Source: HK1 sp965202875 (GTDB lineage: Bacteria > Pseudomonadota > Gammaproteobacteria > HK1). Taken from it: 64,000 bases of DNA. Below, piece after piece: positions 35,401 to 44,276 of the stretch. Numbering within the stretch: position 1 is the stretch's first letter; the number at the start of each line of letters is the position of its first letter. Location: assembly GCA_965202875.1 (NCBI GenBank), contig OZ241870.1, forward strand, positions 3,782,001 to 3,846,000, in the 5' to 3' direction. The translations under genes and the position numbers were made by a program. Under the pieces are notes generated by a model. The model saw only the letters and a list, made by a program, of their open reading frames with translations, was not told the origin of the DNA and searched no databases.

Positions 35401-37965
35401 GCCTGCCTTCAGATCCAGGGTCAGCCGGCCGCCGCCGCGCGCCTGGACGTCGCCGCTCACCATGCCCATGTCGTCCACGCTCAGGCTCAGATCGCCGGCC
35501 TCGCTGCCCAACGCCTCGGTCCGGCCCTCGACCTCCACGCCGGTGAGCGCGCCGGTCCGGGCCACCGTCACCGTGCCGCCGCTGGTGTAGAGCAGCCGTC
35601 CGATGCGGCCCGCCACCGTCAGCGGGCCGGCGGGGTCGTGCACCGTGCCCGCGACCGCGCCGCCGGCCTTCAAGTCCAGGGTCAGCCGGCCGCCGCCGCG
35701 CGCCTGGACGTCGCCGCTCACCATGCCCATGTCGTCCACGGTCAGGCTCAGATCGCCGGCCTCGCTGCGCAGCGCCTCGGTCCGGCCCTCGACCTCCACG
35801 CCGGTGAGCGCGCCGGTCCGGGCCACCGTCACCGTGCCGCCGCTGGTGTAGAGCAGACGCCCGATGCGGCCCGCCACCGTCAGCGGACCGGCGGGGTCGT
35901 GCACCGTCCCCGTGACCGTCCCGCCTTCCATCGACGCAAGGCTCAGGACGCCTTCGTCGAGCACCCGGATATCGCCGTCGACCGTCCCGGCCACCCTCAC
36001 TTCGAGGGCGCGGGCCTCCACCTCATCGCAATCGACCGTTGCGTATACGCCGTCGACAGGGACGTAATCGAGGTTACGGTAATCGGACGAGCACCCGCCC
36101 GAGATCGCGAGGCCGGAGTCCGCGCCGACGCGCCCGTTCGCGCCGACGACGACCAATCCGCCGCCCTCCAGCCAGATGGCGGGGTCCACGTTCGCCTTGC
36201 CGCCGACCGTTTCGACGGTCCCGTCGACGAACACCTGGTCCCTCGGGGCGTCGGCGGCGGCGACCTCCGAGAGATCGCGGACCGCGATGCCGGTGATGAT
36301 CGGCTCCAGCCGCTTCACCGTCTCGGTCTCGCCGCTGTCGGTCGTCCGCTCCACGTCCACCAATCGCCATCCGTGCCAGCGGGAGCTCCCCCTGTCGATG
36401 TATGCCCTCCCGCTGGCCTCGAGTGTTTCCTGCGGGATGGCGCCGTTCGCGTAGTCCTCGGTCGTGAGCGCCTGGGCGCGGACGGTGGCGCCCTCCGCCA
36501 CCCGGACCGTCATGTGGGAAACGGTGGTTGCGCTGTTTGCGTTGGCGATGGAGTCGTAATTGGAGATGGAGGCGTAAATGGCGGTGGCGCCCCGGGTCTC
36601 TATCGTCCCGCCCGTCACGTCGACGACGTGCCCCTCGATCTCCTCGGTGTCGGGGTCGTCGCGCTGCACGTTGGTGGCTCTCGTCGCCCTCGCGTCGATG
36701 GCGGCGGCCTGCACGGTCTCGATGGTCCCCGAGGACGCGATGCGGACCCGGCCGCTGTGGGCTTCGCTCTCGGCATAGATTCCCATGCCGCGGCCTCGGG
36801 TCCAGACCCGGCTCTTCACGGCCGTTTTGATCGTTCCGGCCGCGTTGACGATGATGTCGCCGCGCTGCTGGCCGACGGGGCCGCCCAGTTGCAGTTTGGC
36901 GAAGACGCCGTAGCCGCCCCCTTCGGATACGTCGATCAGCGAGCCTTCGGCCAGGTCGATCGTGATGTCTCCATCCTCGCTGGCGTTCTCCGCGCGGATG
37001 GCGTTCAGGCCGTCGGTGCCCTCGGCGTGCCGGATGACGCCGGTGGCCCCCACGTCGATGTCGATGTCGATGTCGGTCCGCGTGAAGGGGCCGAACCTGC
37101 GTTCCTCCGTCACCAGCGCCTCGATGGCCGCGCCGGCGTTGGTGCCGTAGCTCCACGGCGCTTCGGCGTAGGTGCCGATCATCTCGATATCGACGTTGAT
37201 GACGCCGTCATGCCGGATCGCGATGTCCGCGTCGCCGTCGGTCGTCCTCGAACGGACGGCGATGGCGGCGAGCTCGTCCACGACGGACTGGAAGTTGTGA
37301 TACCAGGCCGGGTTGTATTCGGTCGTGGCGGACGCCGGGCGGTTCGGGTCCGTCGCGGAGTAGCCCCTCGGCGTCCGCTCGAGGTTGATGACGGCGCCGT
37401 CCTCGACGGTCACGCTCTTGGCGCCGGCGTGATACAGGAGGATGGCCGCGTCCGTGGGCACGACCCGCAAGTCGGCGTAGCCGTCGGCGGTGAATATCAC
37501 GCCGCGCGAGATCGTGAGGGCCAGGTTGTTGCCCATGTTGTTGTTCGTGAGGGTCGTGTCGCGGTCGGCCGGGTCCAGGCCGGGGCCGGCGCGGTGGTTG
37601 TAGTGGAGGTGCCGGTAGTCCGCCGCTCCCGCCGCCGCGGACGTGTCCGCGCAGGTCAGCGTGGTGGTGTAGAGGGAGTTCGCGGCGGCCTCCGCGCTGA
37701 CCGTCTGCGTCGGCGTGCAGACCATCGCCTGCGCCCGCGCATCGTCCGGGGAGAAAAGCGGAGACGCCGCAAGCAGCGCGGCGAACAGCGCACCGGGCCG
37801 GAGGGAGGTCTTCATGCCCCCCCCCCCCCCCCCCCCACACACAACACACACGGGACAACACACACGGGGAAGCAGGGAAGCCGGCGCCGGCGACGCCGCC
37901 CCACCGGCAAGACCGACACGGTTCACACCACGCGCCACTCGATCAATCCAGGCGGAGAGTTGCAT
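32491..37965 (-). CDS. Autotransporter F (1824 aa, second passenger type), phase-variable candidate
   Basis: Type Va autotransporter with a passenger unrelated at its N-terminus to A-E but shared with G. The upstream ATG at 37965 follows AGGAG and is in frame, across a GT-rich stretch and G20, with the ATG at 37815. That second ATG begins an ideal signal peptide (MKTSLRPGALFAALLAASPL..., cut after DARAQA). The mature protein starts with VCTPTQTVSAEA and a DYRHLHYNHRAGPG block, then beta-helix. VGRLLYTSGGTVTV repeats (249-261 bp, 34,310-35,930) follow, then a linker (VVERKPEETEDEARERAFPG) and the barrel at about 1558-1824, nearly identical to those of B and E. The G run abuts the second ATG (G20-C-ATG), so length changes could alter both the frame from the upstream start and ribosome binding at the second. 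Confidence 0.9.
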   Translation of the reverse strand: MQLSAWIDRVARGVNRVGLAGGAASPAPASLLPRVCCPVCVVCGGGGGGGMKTSLRPGALFAALLAASPLFSPDDARAQAMVCTPTQTVSAEAAANSLYTTTLTCADTSAAAGAADYRHLHYNHRAGPGLDPADRDTTLTNNNMGNNLALTISRGVIFTADGYADLRVVPTDAAILLYHAGAKSVTVEDGAVINLERTPRGYSATDPNRPASATTEYNPAWYHNFQSVVDELAAIAVRSRTTDGDADIAIRHDGVINVDIEMIGTYAEAPWSYGTNAGAAIEALVTEERRFGPFTRTDIDIDIDVGATGVIRHAEGTDGLNAIRAENASEDGDITIDLAEGSLIDVSEGGGYGVFAKLQLGGPVGQQRGDIIVNAAGTIKTAVKSRVWTRGRGMGIYAESEAHSGRVRIASSGTIETVQAAAIDARATRATNVQRDDPDTEEIEGHVVDVTGGTIETRGATAIYASISNYDSIANANSATTVSHMTVRVAEGATVRAQALTTEDYANGAIPQETLEASGRAYIDRGSSRWHGWRLVDVERTTDSGETETVKRLEPIITGIAVRDLSEVAAADAPRDQVFVDGTVETVGGKANVDPAIWLEGGGLVVVGANGRVGADSGLAISGGCSSDYRNLDYVPVDGVYATVDCDEVEARALEVRVAGTVDGDIRVLDEGVLSLASMEGGTVTGTVHDPAGPLTVAGRIGRLLYTSGGTVTVARTGALTGVEVEGRTEALRSEAGDLSLTVDDMGMVSGDVQARGGGRLTLDLKAGGAVAGTVHDPAGPLTVAGRIGRLLYTSGGTVTVARTGALTGVEVEGRTEALGSEAGDLSLSVDDMGMVSGDVQARGGGRLTLDLKAGGTVAGTVHDPAGPLTVAGRIGRLLYTSGGTVTVAATGALTGVEVEGRTEALGSEAGDLSLTVDDMGMVSGDVQARGGGRLTLDLKAGGAVAGTVHDPAGPLTVAGRVGRLLYTSGGTVTVARTGRLTGVEVEGETDAIRSEAGDLDLTVSGQVAGDLRAPRGGTLKLNVMEGGKVPGTVHDPVGPLTVAGEIGRLLYTSGGTVTVAATGRLTGVEGETEALRSAAGTLDVTVAGQVAGDLRAPRGGTLKLNVMEGGKVPGTVHDPVGPLTVAGEIGRLLYTNGGTVTVAATGRLTGVEGETEALRSAAGTLDLTVSGRVAGDLRAPRGGTLKLSVLEGGKVPGTVHDPAGPLTVAGEIGRLLYTSGGTVTVARTGALTGIEVEGETEAICSEGGTQAICSEAGDLALSVAGMGTVTGDVRALGDGDLRATVAGTLTGDLIEEGDGDLSATVSGTLTGDVSGLGAGEHVVTVSNGGTVTGTVHLAASTVGVDGRAGRVRFDNGGTVTVGGAGHITGIAVEDRTEAIRNEAGELVVNVAGGGRITGDVIDLGTRPARVTTGPGSTVEGSVDVAGEGSAVRVDGTVEGRVRYRRGGMLTVGPDGKVEGGASSDRGKIVAVVERKPEETEDEARERAFPGFPDSVVEGVEEEGGGRTPTIEVKPRVVEFADHEPRMRVYEALPSVVLGMNGLRGVRERMAVPRSAKGGWARVERFQGKWKADASASQKESGVGLRYRHQRHGVEVGLGGALGEEARIGASLHHRRGTAKVTEGGDVELYGTGAGVSGTWTREEDYLDVQAAMTWYEADLTSSSRGALRKDLSGHGHALGVEAGRRMALERLPAGVVLTPRVGLVHSRVSMDAFSDATGARVRVDDARSLKGRAGVDVETKPGGAAGSRVFASVEVEHEFSTDRKVRVSGTELKSEAEATWLRLGLNGVYAWEEGRYTVQGGVGYATSGGSHELGGGLSLNLRF
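37817..37836 (-). repeat. Homopolymeric tract of F (G20 on coding strand) beside a GT-rich repeat
   Basis: Twenty C on the plus strand, one base from the ATG at 37815. They are continuous on the far side with an imperfect ACACACAACACACAC stretch (37837-37868). On the coding strand it encodes seven Gly in the current frame. Confidence 0.9.
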
Positions 37966-38129
37966 CGACATTCTCCTGAACAGGCGGGCAGTTGGCTCAC
38001 CAACCCACGATTTGACATCCCAACCCGGCGTAGCCGGAACCAAACGCCGATTGTGAACCTGGGAACGCGGGCGGGACGCCCGCTGGCAAAGGGCTGCTTC
38101 CTGGGAGCGCGGGCGTCCCGCCCGCAGCG

Positions 38130-38301
38130 GACCGAAGGCCCCGATTGATTGTCCATGCGGGCAAGATGCCCGCATTCCCGGGAAGCGCTTCCCTTGGCGA
38201 AGCCCGTCACGACAGGGCGAGCCTTGTCATGGCCAAGGGACGGGGGGCCCGAAAAGCTCACGCCTTCGGCGTGTTGCGGGCGGGACGCCCGCGCTCCCAG
38301 G
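38130..38301. repeat. Intergenic repeat module (near-identical to 968-1141)
   Basis: The same about 170-bp block as found downstream of B, here in the same orientation between G and F. It contains GATTGATTGTCCATGCGGGC and ends at GGGACGCCCGCGCTCCCAGG. Confidence 0.8.
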
Positions 38302-38439
38302 ACGCGCCGTTCCCGGAAATCCGGCATCAGGGAGCCGGGCGGCGAGAGTTCTTTTCGTCGTTTTGTCGAAGACTTCACGGGTCAAGAGACTTACGCGCGC
38401 CGGTGCAAAAAATCCTATCGTGATCGACAGGTGCCCCGC

Positions 38440-41400
38440 TCAGAAGCGCAGGTTCAGGCTCAGCCCGCCGCCGAGCTCGTGGCTGCCCCCGCTCGTCGCG
38501 TAGCTCATCCCGCCCTGTACCGTGTAGCGCCCCTCGTCCCAGGCGTACACCCCGTTCAGCCCCAGGCGCAGCCACATCGCCTCCGCCTCCGACTTCAGCT
38601 CCGTCCCCGACACCCGGACCTTCCGGTCCGTCGAGAACTCGTGCTCCACCTCCAGCGAAGCGAACATCCGGCTCTGCGGGCTCCCCTCCCGCTTCGCCTC
38701 CACGTCCACCCCCGCGCGTCCCCGGAGGCTGCGCGCGTCGTCCACCGACACCCGCGCTCCCACCTTGTCCGAGAAGGCGCCCATCGAGACCCGCGAATGC
38801 ACCAGCCCCGCCCGAGGCGTGAGCACCAGGCCCGCCGCCAGGCGCTCCAGCGCCACCCGCCGGCCCGCTTCCACCCCCAGCGCGTGGCCGTGCCCCGACA
38901 GGTCCTTCTTCAGCACCCCGCGCCGCGACGACCCGAGGTCGGCCTCGTACCACGTCACCGCGGCCTGCGCGTCCACGTAGAGCTCATCCCTCGTCCACGT
39001 GCCCGACACCCCCGCCCCCGTGCCGTACAGCTCGACGTCGCCGCCCTCCGTCACCTTCGCCGTGCCGCGCCGGTGGTGCAGCGAGGCGCCGATGCGCGCC
39101 TCCTCGCCCAGCCCTCCGCCCAACCCCACCTCGACGCCGTGGCGGCGGTGGCGGTACTTCAGCCCCACCCCCGATTCCTTCTGCGAGGCCGAAGCATCCG
39201 CCTTCCACTTGCCCTGGAAGCGCTCCACCCGGGCCCAGCCCCCTTTCGCCGAACGCGGCGCGGCCATCCGCTCCCGGAACCCCCGCAGCCCGTTCAGCCC
39301 CAGCACCACCGAGGGCAGCGCCTCGTACACCCGCGAACGCGGCGCCAGCTTGCGCGCCACCCCCCGAAACGCTCCGCTCTCCGTCCTCTTCATGCCCACG
39401 TCCCAGGCGCCGTCCACGAGCGCGTCCATCGTATCGAGCGCTCCCACGCTACGGGCAGGCTCCCCCTCCTTCCGTATCTGGACGGTCGGCGTGCCGCCCT
39501 CTTCGACAAGCTCGCCCGGGAACGCCCGCTCCACGGCCTCGGCTTCCGTCTCATCCGGCTTCTGTTCGGCCACCGCCACGAGCTCGCCCCGGTCGCTCGA
39601 CACCCTCCCTTCCACCTTGCCGTCCGGTCCGGCCGTCACCGTCCCGCCCCGGCGGAAGCGGACGTTCCCCTCGACCGTACCGTCGGCCCGCACCTCACTG
39701 CCCGCACCGGCCACGTCGATGCTCCCCTCGACCCGGCTGCCGGGCCCCGTCGTGACCCGGGCCGGACGGGACCCCAGGCCGATGACGTCACCGGTGACCC
39801 TGCCGGCCACGCCTACCACCAAGTCCCCGGCCTCGTTCCAGATGGCTGCGGTCCGGCCCTCGACCTCGACGCCGGTGATGCGGCCGGTGCTGCCCACCGT
39901 CACCGTGCCGCCCTGGTCGAAGAGCACCCGCCCGGCCGTGCCGTGCACGGAGACCGTGCTCGCGGCCAGATGCACGGTGCCCGTCACCGTCCCGCCGTTG
40001 GAGACGGTGACCACGTGCTCGCCCGCGCCCAGGCCGAACACGTCCCCGGTGAGCGTGCCCGAGATGGTCGCGGACAGGTCCCCGTCGCCCAGGGCGAACA
40101 CGTCGCCGGTGACCATCCCCGCCACGCTGAGGGCCAGGTCGCCGCCGGGCGCCTGGACGTCGCCGGTCACCTCGCCCATGTCGTCCACGGTCAGGCTCAG
40201 GTCGCCGGCCTCGCTGCGCAACGCCTCGGTCTTGCCACCGACTTCGACGCCGGTGAGGCGACCGGTCGCGGCCACCGTCACCGCGCCGCCGCTGGTGTAG
40301 AGCAGCCGACCGATACTGCCCGCCACCGTCAGCGGACCCGCGGGGTCGTGCACCGTCCCCGCGACCGCGCCGCCGGCCTTCAGGTCCAGCGTCAGGGCGC
40401 CGTCGCCCTGGGCCTGGATGTCGCCGTCCACCGTCCCCGAGACGGTCGCCCTCAGGTCCCCGTCGCCCCGGGCGCGGACGTCGCCGGTGACCGTCCCCAT
40501 CCCCGCCACGCTGAGGGCCAGGTTGCCGGCCTCGCTGCGCAGCGCCTCGGTCCGGTCCTCGACCTCCACGCCGGTGAGCGCGCCGGTCGCGGCCACCGTC
40601 ACCGTGCCTCCGTTGGTGTAGAGCAGCCGCCCGATACTGCCCGCCACCGTCAGCGGGCCCACGGGGTCGTGCACCGTGCCGGGGACCGCGCCGCCTTCCC
40701 GCACCGCCAGCTTCAGCGTGCCGCCGCTCGGCGCGCGCAGGTGGTCACCTGCCACCCGTCCCGACACGGTGAGGTCCAGGGTGCCGGCCTCGCTGCGGAT
40801 GGCTTGGGTCTCGCCCTCGGCTTCGATGCCGGTGAGCGCGCCGGTCCGGGCCACCGTGACCGTCCCGCCGTTGGTGTAGAGCAGCCGCCCGATCTCGCCG
40901 GCCACCGTCAGCGGGCCTACGGGGTCGTGCACCGTGCCGGGCACCTTGCCGCCCTCCCGCACCGCCAGCTTCAGCGTGCCGCCGCTCGGCGCGCGCAGGT
41001 CGCCCGCCACCCGTCCCGACACGGTGAGGTCCAGGGTGCCGGCCTCGCTGCAGATGGCCTGGGTCCCGCCCTCGCTGCAGATGGCATCGGTCTCGCCCTC
41101 GACTTCGACGCCGGTGAGCGCGCCGGTCCGGGCCACCGTCACCGTCCCGCCGTTGGTGTAGAGCAGTCGCCCGATGCGGCCCGCTACCATCAGCGGGCCC
41201 ACGGGGTCGTGGACGGTGCCGGTGACCGCGCCGCCTGCCTTCAGGTCCAGCGTCAGGGCGCCGCCGCCCTGGGCCTGGATGTCGCCGTCCACTGTGCCCG
41301 AAACGGTCGCATCCAAGTTCCCGCCGCCTTGGGCGCGAAGGTCGCCGGTGACCCGTCCCGACACGCTCACGTCCAGGTCCCCGGCTTCGCTGCGCAGCGC

Positions 41401-44073
41401 CTCGGTCTTGCCGCCGACTTCCACGCCGGTGAGCGCGCCGGTCGCGGCCACCGTCACCGCGCCGCCGTTGGTGTAGAGCAGCCGCCCGATACTGCCCGCC
41501 ACCGTCAGCGGGCCCACGGGGTCGTGCACCGTGCCGGGCACCTTGCCGCCTTCCCGCACCGCCAGCTTCAGCGTGCCGCCGCTCGGCGCGCGCAGGTCAC
41601 CCGCCACCCGTCCCGACACGGTGAGGTCCAGGGTGCCGGCCTCGACCGTGATGCCGGTGAGGCTACCGGTCCGGGCCACCGTGACCGTGCCGCCGTTGGT
41701 GTACAGCAGCCGTCCGATCTCGCCCGCCACCGTCAGCGTGCCGGCGGGGTCGTGCACCGTGCCGGGGACCACGCCACCCTCCATCACGTTCAGCTTCAGC
41801 GTGCCGCCGCCAAGCGCGCGGAGTTCGCCCTTCACCTCGCCACCGGCGGCCACGCTCACCACCAGGGCGCCGGCCTCGCTGCGGATGGCTTCGGTCCGGC
41901 CCTCGACCTCGATGCCGGTGATGCGGCCGGTGCTGCCCACCGTCACCGTGCCGCCCTGGTCGAAGCGCACCCGCCCGGCCGTGCCGTCCACCCTCACCGT
42001 GCTCGCGGCCAGATGCACGGTGCCCGTCACCGTGCCGCCCTTGGAGACGGTGACCACGTGCTCGCCCGCGCCCAGGCCGGACACGTCGCCGGCGACCGTG
42101 CCGCCTTCCATCACGTTCAACGTCAGGGCGCCGCCGCCCCGGGCCTGGACGTCGCCGTCCACCATGCCCGAAACGGTCGCGGCCAGGTCGCCCGCGCCCA
42201 TCGTCCGGAGGTCGCCGCGGGCCACGGTTCCCGAGACGCTCGCGCTCAGGTCGCCGTCGTCCCGCACGAGGATGTCGCCCGTCACCCTCCCGGCCACCGT
42301 CACGTCCAGGTCGCTCGCCTCCGGCTCGTAGTCCTCGGGCGGCGTGGCGGGCGGCGGGTTGCCGCTGGCAATCGCGAGGCCCGAACCCTCCGCGACCACC
42401 CGGCCCGTCGCCCCGACCACCACCACCCCGCCGTCGTTCATCAGGATGGCGGGGTCCACGTCCGCCTTGCCGCCCACCGCCTCCACCCTTCCGTGCACGA
42501 CCACGCGGTCCGCGACGCCTTCCGAGGTCGCACCGCCGACCACCCGGATGGCGTTGACGACGGGCTCGAGGGCGTCGTCGGTCCCGTCGCCGTCCGTGTC
42601 GACCTGCCGCCAGCCGTAGATATTACCAGGGTACACATACCTCGCGCCAGCCGATGCGCTAGCGAGCTGCATCGGGGTGGGCGCGTCCGGCCCCGCGTCG
42701 AACTCCGCTCGGACGGTCGCGCCCTCGCCCACCCGGACCGTGAAGGCGCTGTCCGCGCTGTAGCTCTCGGCGTTGACGGCGGTGCCGCCCCGGGTGTGGA
42801 CCTTGCCGGCGGTCACGTCGATGAGGTGGCCCTCGACCTCCTCCGTCGCCGGGTCGTCGTGCTGCTCTCCGGCGTCCGAACCGGCCGAAGCGTAGATGGC
42901 CAAGGCCTGCCAGCTCTCCACGGTCCCGGAAGATGCGACGCGGATGGTGCCGAGCCCGTCGTTGGTGGCCCGGATGCCTGAGCCTTGCCACCTGCTCGCC
43001 GTCCGTCTCTTCACGGCGTTGCGGATGGTCCCGGCCGCCCTGACGACGACGTCTCCGGTCTGGACGCCCGCGTTGTTGCCCCTGCCGTCGGCGTCGAGGA
43101 GGGCATGCACGGCGACGCCGCCCCTCGGGGTGAGGTCGATCAGCGAGCCTTCGGCCAAGTGGACCGTGACGTCGCCGTCCTCGGCATAGTTAATTGCGGC
43201 AATGCCGCTCATGCCGTCATCGCTTCCCGCGCGCTGGCGGATGACGCCCGTGGCGCCCAGCTCGACGAGAACGTCCTCGTCGTCGCGGGTCGGGCCGCTC
43301 ACCTCATCCGTCACTAGCACGGAGATGCCGGCGCCGACGGTGGCTCCGTAGTGGGCGCCCCAATACCATTGTTGTATGTCGAAGTCGAGGTTGATGACGC
43401 CGTGGTGCCGCACCGTGACGCCGCCCTTGCCCGTCTCCGATGCCGCGTAGATGCCGGCATGATTGCGCAGCCAGTCGGTCCAACTAAGGAAAGCGTAGTT
43501 CCCCCCCCCTTCCCGGGGTACCCGCTCGTAGTTGATCACCGCCCCGTCCTCGACGACCACGGTCTTGGCCCCGCCCCGCCACAGGGCGATGGCCCCGTCG
43601 ACCTCCACCAACCGCATGTTCACGCCGCCGCCGGCGGTGAAGACGACGCCGCTCCCGATCGTGAGCGAGACGTCGTTGCTCGGGTGGTTGTTCGCGAGGG
43701 TCGTGTCCCGGTCCTCCGGGTTCGCGGTGTCGCCCGTGCCGCTCGGACCCTGGTTGTAGTGGAGGTGCCGGTAGTCGGCCGCCCCCGCCGCGGCGGTGGT
43801 GTTCGCGCAGACGAGCACGGTGGTGTAGCGCGTGTACGAGCCTGCCGGCGGCTCGACCGTCTGCGTGGGCGTGCAGACCGCCTGCGCCCGCGCCTCGTCC
43901 GGGGAGAACGGCGCAAACGCCGCGAGCAGCGCGGCGAACAGCGCACCGGACCGGAGGGAGGTCTTCATGCCTCCACCCCCCACGGGGAAGCAGGGAAGCC
44001 GGCGAGGCCGATTTCGAGTCACTACGCGCTCCCTGGCAGGCCAGCGCTCAGTCAATCGGGTAAACGGGCTCAT
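38440..44073 (-). CDS. Autotransporter G (1877 aa, second passenger type)
   Basis: Paralogue of F. The ATG at 44073 has an excellent AGGAGGG site and reads 35 codons (MSPFTRLTERWPARER...GGGG) into Met36. From there a standard signal peptide starts (MKTSLRSGALFAALL..., cut after EARAQA). Met36 has GGAGG only one base away, too close to work well, so the upstream start is favoured here. The mature N-terminus VCTPTQTVEPP and the DYRHLHYNQGPSG block match F. Beta-helix repeats and a SVGALDTMDALVDGAWD linker shared with D follow, then the barrel at about 1611-1877 ending LSLNLRF. An in-frame G9 run (43501-43509) encodes EGGGN in the passenger and could slip. As the rightmost gene it may carry the array's least repetitive upstream region. 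Confidence 0.92.
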   Translation of the reverse strand: MSPFTRLTERWPARERVVTRNRPRRLPCFPVGGGGMKTSLRSGALFAALLAAFAPFSPDEARAQAVCTPTQTVEPPAGSYTRYTTVLVCANTTAAAGAADYRHLHYNQGPSGTGDTANPEDRDTTLANNHPSNDVSLTIGSGVVFTAGGGVNMRLVEVDGAIALWRGGAKTVVVEDGAVINYERVPREGGGNYAFLSWTDWLRNHAGIYAASETGKGGVTVRHHGVINLDFDIQQWYWGAHYGATVGAGISVLVTDEVSGPTRDDEDVLVELGATGVIRQRAGSDDGMSGIAAINYAEDGDVTVHLAEGSLIDLTPRGGVAVHALLDADGRGNNAGVQTGDVVVRAAGTIRNAVKRRTASRWQGSGIRATNDGLGTIRVASSGTVESWQALAIYASAGSDAGEQHDDPATEEVEGHLIDVTAGKVHTRGGTAVNAESYSADSAFTVRVGEGATVRAEFDAGPDAPTPMQLASASAGARYVYPGNIYGWRQVDTDGDGTDDALEPVVNAIRVVGGATSEGVADRVVVHGRVEAVGGKADVDPAILMNDGGVVVVGATGRVVAEGSGLAIASGNPPPATPPEDYEPEASDLDVTVAGRVTGDILVRDDGDLSASVSGTVARGDLRTMGAGDLAATVSGMVDGDVQARGGGALTLNVMEGGTVAGDVSGLGAGEHVVTVSKGGTVTGTVHLAASTVRVDGTAGRVRFDQGGTVTVGSTGRITGIEVEGRTEAIRSEAGALVVSVAAGGEVKGELRALGGGTLKLNVMEGGVVPGTVHDPAGTLTVAGEIGRLLYTNGGTVTVARTGSLTGITVEAGTLDLTVSGRVAGDLRAPSGGTLKLAVREGGKVPGTVHDPVGPLTVAGSIGRLLYTNGGAVTVAATGALTGVEVGGKTEALRSEAGDLDVSVSGRVTGDLRAQGGGNLDATVSGTVDGDIQAQGGGALTLDLKAGGAVTGTVHDPVGPLMVAGRIGRLLYTNGGTVTVARTGALTGVEVEGETDAICSEGGTQAICSEAGTLDLTVSGRVAGDLRAPSGGTLKLAVREGGKVPGTVHDPVGPLTVAGEIGRLLYTNGGTVTVARTGALTGIEAEGETQAIRSEAGTLDLTVSGRVAGDHLRAPSGGTLKLAVREGGAVPGTVHDPVGPLTVAGSIGRLLYTNGGTVTVAATGALTGVEVEDRTEALRSEAGNLALSVAGMGTVTGDVRARGDGDLRATVSGTVDGDIQAQGDGALTLDLKAGGAVAGTVHDPAGPLTVAGSIGRLLYTSGGAVTVAATGRLTGVEVGGKTEALRSEAGDLSLTVDDMGEVTGDVQAPGGDLALSVAGMVTGDVFALGDGDLSATISGTLTGDVFGLGAGEHVVTVSNGGTVTGTVHLAASTVSVHGTAGRVLFDQGGTVTVGSTGRITGVEVEGRTAAIWNEAGDLVVGVAGRVTGDVIGLGSRPARVTTGPGSRVEGSIDVAGAGSEVRADGTVEGNVRFRRGGTVTAGPDGKVEGRVSSDRGELVAVAEQKPDETEAEAVERAFPGELVEEGGTPTVQIRKEGEPARSVGALDTMDALVDGAWDVGMKRTESGAFRGVARKLAPRSRVYEALPSVVLGLNGLRGFRERMAAPRSAKGGWARVERFQGKWKADASASQKESGVGLKYRHRRHGVEVGLGGGLGEEARIGASLHHRRGTAKVTEGGDVELYGTGAGVSGTWTRDELYVDAQAAVTWYEADLGSSRRGVLKKDLSGHGHALGVEAGRRVALERLAAGLVLTPRAGLVHSRVSMGAFSDKVGARVSVDDARSLRGRAGVDVEAKREGSPQSRMFASLEVEHEFSTDRKVRVSGTELKSEAEAMWLRLGLNGVYAWDEGRYTVQGGMSYATSGGSHELGGGLSLNLRF
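43501..43509 (-). repeat. Intragenic G9 tract in G
   Basis: Nine C on the plus strand encode Gly-Gly-Gly in the passenger, about residue 190. The tract is within the length range known to slip in other phase-variable genes. Confidence 0.8.
43976..43981 (-). repeat. Short interrupted tract of G (G6 on coding strand)
   Basis: G6 then TGGAGGC before the ATG at 43968, in the position of the G20 of F. It is interrupted, and the upstream start at 44073 is in frame. Confidence 0.8.
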
Positions 44074-44276
44074 CGACGTCCCTCCTGCGGCGGATGTATT
44101 TCCCGGTCCATCGTCCGGTCGTTCCGGCGAAGCGGCGGCGCGATTGTAACAGGGCGCAATCCGGAAAAAACGGACGTGGATCGGTACCGTTTTTTATCGG
44201 AAACGACCGCCAAATCGCATTCACTCACTGAAATCGATACATTTTCAGTGATCTTGCCCTGGGGCTCCCGCCCCGG
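44074..44276. promoter_or_regulatory. AT-richer gap between G and the aldolase gene, with two dyads
   Basis: One dyad is AAAAAACGG (44165-44173) facing CCGTTTTTT about 13 bp away. The other is TCACTGAAA facing TTTTCAGTGA (about 44223-44252), 25 bp after the aldolase stop codon. Reading towards G there is TACAAT (about 44144-44149) as a possible -10 with no clear -35. The second dyad is a likely terminator of the aldolase gene, and the first could be a terminator or operator. Confidence 0.45.
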
